Source: Candidatus Poribacteria bacterium
Lineage (GTDB): Bacteria; Abyssobacteria; SURF-5
Assembly: GCA_016215705.1 (NCBI GenBank)
Contig: JACRIR010000007.1
Coordinates: 1 to 13,544 of the forward strand
Length of the DNA: 13,544 bases
Reading direction: 5' to 3'
Positions 13,543 through 13,544 of this stretch are shown piece after piece; the stretch's first letter is position 1; every line of letters starts with the position of its first letter. Both the position numbers and the translations under genes were made by a program. A model generated the notes under the pieces. That model ran no database searches. It saw nothing but the letters and a program-made list of their open reading frames with translations, and was not told the origin of the DNA.

Positions 13543-13544
13543 GA

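Larger units (their letters stand above)
13131..13544. repeat. Gene-free mosaic of short interspersed repeats
   Basis: These 414 bp hold no gene I can support. In order: a degenerate ACCAACGGATTTCACGGAT stretch (13152-13174), a perfect ATTCCCGCC hairpin (13180-13206), a CHSERSEESL-type repeat (13226-13254), two CGAATTACACGAATA-type blocks (13275-13310 and 13327-13368), about 100 bp of unassigned sequence, and a pair of GGGCGC hairpins at the edge. Peptides such as CHSERSEES encoded here are translations of repeats. No promoter for the cyclo-ligase gene was recognised. Confidence 0.75.

Noticed and set aside
13131-13544. Possible 6S RNA near the cyclo-ligase gene
   Set aside because: In proteobacteria 6S RNA often neighbours this gene, but the flank is occupied by short repeats and shows no long bulged hairpin typical of 6S RNA.

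Overview
The window comes from an uncultured-type bacterium of roughly 50-55% GC. It has flagellar regulation (an FlgM-like anti-sigma factor behind a FliA-like promoter) and an envelope gene cluster (NfeD, FloA, LemA, HtpX-like). Short palindromic repeats are abundant between genes and, in one gene, inside the reading frame. Large TMTC-like membrane/TPR proteins, FloA beside a short protein ending in a GEILGPPxALR-type tail, and the repeat families would fit Omnitrophota, Hydrogenedentota, Planctomycetota or neighbouring candidate phyla. This placement is an inference; no rRNA or ribosomal gene is present to fix it.

Left part, plus strand. Two tandem paralogues encode multi-spanning membrane proteins with five C-terminal TPRs. 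The first (1-1088) is cut by the window edge; the second (about 1415-3508) is complete. The 326 bp between them are repeats: a 92-bp block present twice, with ACCACGGATT-type repeats and GAA triplet tracts. The second gene also carries palindromes in frame inside two predicted loops. Next comes a probable operon: an 83-residue unknown protein (3678-3929), an HDOD-domain protein (about 3947-4810) and an FlgM-like protein (4939-5229) that also appears to have its own sigma-28 promoter.

Right part, minus strand (read right to left). A 5-formyltetrahydrofolate cyclo-ligase (13130-12525) is followed by a long run of envelope genes behind a near-consensus sigma-70 promoter. The run is: full-length NfeD protease (12312-10699), an unknown 123-124 aa protein, short NfeD (10141-9650), FloA (9645-8638), a membrane-anchored Pro/Arg-rich protein (8635-7928), LemA (7892-7341), an HtpX-like M48 protease (7226-6210) and an animal-type glutaminyl-peptide cyclotransferase (6213-5284). 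Several junctions overlap or are only 2-4 bases apart, so most genes are probably co-expressed; NfeD with flotillin and LemA with HtpX are known partnerships. The set reads as a membrane-microdomain and membrane-protein quality-control module with two unrecognised members and an unusual cyclase at its end.

The right edge (13131-13544) has no gene I can support. It is a mosaic of at least four short repeat types, one related in inverted orientation to a repeat at the left end. No rRNA, tRNA, CRISPR array, transposase or integrase gene was seen.
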